NCBI GenBank assembly: GCA_902797925.1
Contig: CADBUT010000144.1
Span: 1-7,375 of the forward strand
Direction: 5' to 3'
DNA length: 7,375 nucleotides
Origin: an uncultured Spirochaetaceae bacterium
Lineage (GTDB): Bacteria; Spirochaetota; Spirochaetia; Treponematales; Treponemataceae
The position numbers were made by a program, and so were the translations under genes. Of the stretch, positions 6,144 to 7,375 are shown piece by piece. The notes below the pieces were generated by a model. It saw only the letters and a program-made list of their open reading frames with translations. It did no database searches and was not told where the DNA came from. Numbering within the stretch: position 1 is the stretch's first letter; every line of letters begins with the position of its first letter.

Positions 6144-6160
6144 TGCAAACAGCGTGCCAA
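6144..6160 (-). promoter_or_regulatory. Sigma-54 (RpoN) -24/-12 promoter of hsp20
   Basis: The minus strand reads TTGGCACGCTGTTTGCA. Against the RpoN consensus YTGGCACGRNNNTTGCW, every defined position matches except the R (C here). GG (6158-6157) and GC (6146-6145) are separated by the required 10 bases. The start should lie about 12 bases past the GC, near 6133, giving a leader of about 53 bases. RpoN promoters need an ATP-driven enhancer-binding activator. In E. coli a sigma-54 promoter contributes to ibpB expression, and T. pallidum carries rpoN; both are from memory. Confidence 0.72.
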
Positions 6161-6187
6161 GTTTTTAACTTTCAGCAGCTGTTTGCA
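6144..6187. repeat. 10-bp perfect inverted repeat overlapping the hsp20 promoter
   Basis: TGCAAACAGC (6144-6153) is mirrored by GCTGTTTGCA (6178-6187) with 24 bases between the arms; the arm centres are 34 bp apart. The first arm is the -12 half of the sigma-54 promoter, and the second lies about 45-55 bases before the predicted start. It may be an operator for a dimeric regulator bound on one face of the helix, or a chance duplication of promoter sequence. Confidence 0.5.
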
Positions 6188-6236
6188 TCTGAAATAGTGT
6201 AATTTTATATATTACAAATATTTATCTCTCCTTAAA

Positions 6237-6269
6237 CTGAAAAGGCGGAAAACTTTGCAGCTTTTTCAG
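6237..6269. other. Stem-loop in the intergenic spacer, not a clear terminator
   Basis: CTGAAAAGGC (6237-6246) pairs with GCTTTTTCAG (6260-6269) over 10 bp with one G-U pair and a 13-base loop. Neither strand has a T run on its downstream side, so it is not a standard intrinsic terminator. It could be a protein-binding site or part of an unrecognised transcript. Confidence 0.4.
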
Positions 6270-6315
6270 CATAAAAAAAGCGTTCTTTTTTGACGGTTTT
6301 TTGCGTTATATTTAG

Positions 6316-6344
6316 GCCTGCAAAGAATCAAAAATGCCTGCAAA
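6316..6344. repeat. Direct repeat GCCTGCAAA, two copies 20 bp apart
   Basis: GCCTGCAAA occurs at 6316-6324 and again at 6336-6344, a 20-bp period close to two helical turns. It lies about 140-170 bases before ATG 6484 and about 180-210 bases before the predicted hsp20 start on the other strand. Paired sites at such a distance suit an activator, but nine bases in AT-rich DNA may also recur by chance. Confidence 0.35.
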
Positions 6345-6470
6345 ATATAGCGGCGGCTCTTTTCTGTAACTTTTTGCTCACTTGTGTCATAACGAAACAT
6401 CAAAGATGTATCAAATTGACTCATATTTTAAAGAAATCTTTATCTTATAGGAAAAATTAACAAAACATTG

Positions 6471-6476
6471 TATTAT
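6471..6476 (+). promoter_or_regulatory. Candidate -10 box of the second sensor gene, implying a leaderless mRNA
   Basis: TATTAT ends 7 bases before ATG 6484, so transcription would start at or beside the initiation codon. There is no Shine-Dalgarno sequence in the bases before the ATG. No convincing -35 is seen at 16-18 bases. The alternative, TTGACT (6416-6421) with TATCTT, has a long 19-base spacer. Confidence 0.3.
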
Positions 6477-6483
6477 TCTTTAT

Positions 6484-7375
6484 ATGAAGAAACATAAGAG
6501 TTATTCACTTATATTATCAGTTGTTTTGTTCACCATGCTTGGAATTGCCGTTATTCTTCAATTAAGGTCTTCGCTGACAATGCAGAAAATTGAAGAGCAG
6601 AGACTTTCGGTGCGGCTCTCTGACGATGTTCATTATCTTGTTGATACAATCAAAGAGGATTTGTTTTTTCAGTCTTTTTTAACAAATACACACCGTACTA
6701 ATTTTGCAGATGCGCTGATTTCTTTTGCCGGTTTTGAATACGCGTTTTTCCAGTGGCAGGGTCAGCAGGACACGCCCAATCTTTTTGATTCGCTTTACGT
6801 TTATTCACAGAGACTGAATAAAATGTACACGTGGACAGGAGCTTCATTTAAAGAAACACCTGTTTCATCTGTAGAAATTCTTGACCCAATCATAAAACTG
6901 ATTCAGTACAGCTCGGAGTTTCAGTCACAGAAAATTGTCGAGCTGAAAACAGGTCAGATTCTCATTATTGAGTCACTTTATCTTGCGGAGCAGGACAGCA
7001 AGCTTTATATTCTAAGCTTTATCAACAAACAAGAATTCGCCTACAACCTTGTACCCTACAATACGGAACAATGTGTACAAGAATCGTCTGATTTCTATTT
7101 CAGAATCCGCGATATAGAAGACAATCAGATTCTTTATGAAAGCGATCCGGACTGTCCGCCGCACTTTTTTAACAACCCGGATTTCTCAATGCCGCTTATA
7201 CAGTTTAATGATTCAATATCGATGATGCCGACCCAAAAGAACAGCATAAATCCGAACATAAATCAGGCAGAGCTTCTTGAAAAATTCTATAATATTGTTG
7301 AAACACCGTATCAGCAGGAAAGACTAATTCTAGAAGTTATTCACCGCCAGGGATCTTTAATGAAAGCAAGTTCGC
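6484..7375 (+). CDS. Membrane sensor protein, probably histidine kinase (N-terminal part, runs off the window)
   Basis: The frame from ATG 6484 is open for 297 codons to the window edge. No other start is possible upstream, because TAG 6448-6450 is in frame with no start codon after it. Residues about 8-26 (SLILSVVLFTMLGIAVILQ) form one membrane anchor after a basic MKKHK. About 265 residues of a soluble, probably periplasmic, domain follow. I do not recognise its fold; it is rich in Phe/Tyr and has Cys pairs near 197 and 224. The last visible stretch, LILEVIHRQGSLMKA, resembles the V-H-R-x-G-S-L motif that precedes the second membrane helix in one class of sensor histidine kinases, where a His-containing kinase core follows. 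That kinase core is outside the window, so the call rests on this motif and the overall architecture. It lacks a ribosome site and is divergent from hsp20. Confidence 0.6.
   Translation, partial: MKKHKSYSLILSVVLFTMLGIAVILQLRSSLTMQKIEEQRLSVRLSDDVHYLVDTIKEDLFFQSFLTNTHRTNFADALISFAGFEYAFFQWQGQQDTPNLFDSLYVYSQRLNKMYTWTGASFKETPVSSVEILDPIIKLIQYSSEFQSQKIVELKTGQILIIESLYLAEQDSKLYILSFINKQEFAYNLVPYNTEQCVQESSDFYFRIRDIEDNQILYESDPDCPPHFFNNPDFSMPLIQFNDSISMMPTQKNSINPNINQAELLEKFYNIVETPYQQERLILEVIHRQGSLMKASS

Larger units (their letters stand above)
6188..6483. other. Non-coding divergent spacer between hsp20 and the second sensor gene
   Basis: No reading frame with a start codon and ribosome site of useful length exists on either strand here; the frames I followed close within about a dozen codons. 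The stretch is AT-rich with several T runs. Its recognisable contents are a stem-loop (6237-6269), a 9-bp direct repeat (6316-6344), a TTGACT box (6416-6421) with a poor partner TATCTT (6441-6446, 19-base spacer), and a TATTAT box next to the start of the downstream gene. No known riboswitch or small RNA is recognised. Confidence 0.6.

Noticed and set aside
6165..6231. Mini-gene after an AAGGAGAG motif on the minus strand upstream of the hsp20 promoter
   Set aside because: The nearest ATG is about 45 bases further on and opens only seven codons; the closer TTG is followed at once by TAA.
6290..6312. Promoter TTGACG ... TATATT in the spacer
   Set aside because: The spacer is only 11 bases, and no gene follows within a sensible leader length.

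Overview
The window looks like a stretch of spirochaete chromosome, most likely from a host-associated Treponema. This is an inference from gene style: an acetate kinase with a long C-terminal tail, a 7TM-PAS histidine kinase of a type I associate with treponemes and clostridia, an SH3-domain lipoprotein with several cysteines around its lipobox, and a moderate-to-low GC, Lys/Phe-rich coding style. No rRNA, tRNA, transposase, phage gene or CRISPR array is visible.

Layout. Bases 1-219 are the 3' end of acetate kinase (+), followed by a strong intrinsic terminator whose loop carries a second palindrome. An extended -10 promoter that touches the terminator T-tract and a perfect GGAGG site then lead into a membrane sensor histidine kinase (+, from 382). 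Its reading frame is cut by a single in-frame TAG at 1924-1926. The rest of the ATPase domain continues in the same frame to 2199. Convergent to it is a two-gene minus-strand unit: an SH3-domain lipoprotein (4208-5512) and an ABC-F ATPase (2220-4208), whose stop and start codons overlap as TAATG. Upstream on the same strand, and separated by a good terminator, lies a small heat-shock protein gene (5615-6079). A roughly 400-base divergent spacer follows. Next to hsp20 it holds a near-consensus sigma-54 (-24/-12) promoter embedded in a 10-bp inverted repeat. At its other end begins a second membrane-anchored sensor protein (+, 6484 to the window end, incomplete), probably also a histidine kinase.

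Main points of interest. (1) The first kinase has three independent defects: the phosphoacceptor His is Gln (369), the G2 ATP-lid motif is degenerate, and there is an in-frame amber codon. It is either a decaying pseudogene or a pseudokinase with amber read-through. All four other complete stop codons in the window are TAA, and only this gene uses TAG, both internally and at its end. (2) The Hsp20 gene appears to be under RpoN control rather than a sigma-32 or CIRCE/HrcA heat-shock signal. (3) Two genes (lipoprotein and second sensor) have no Shine-Dalgarno sequence and have -10-like hexamers 6-7 bases before the start codon, suggesting leaderless mRNAs.

The genes do not form one pathway. They combine housekeeping acetate/ATP metabolism, ribosome-associated ABC-F function, envelope lipoprotein, protein-folding stress and two sensory kinases. 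I see no convincing new multi-gene system here.
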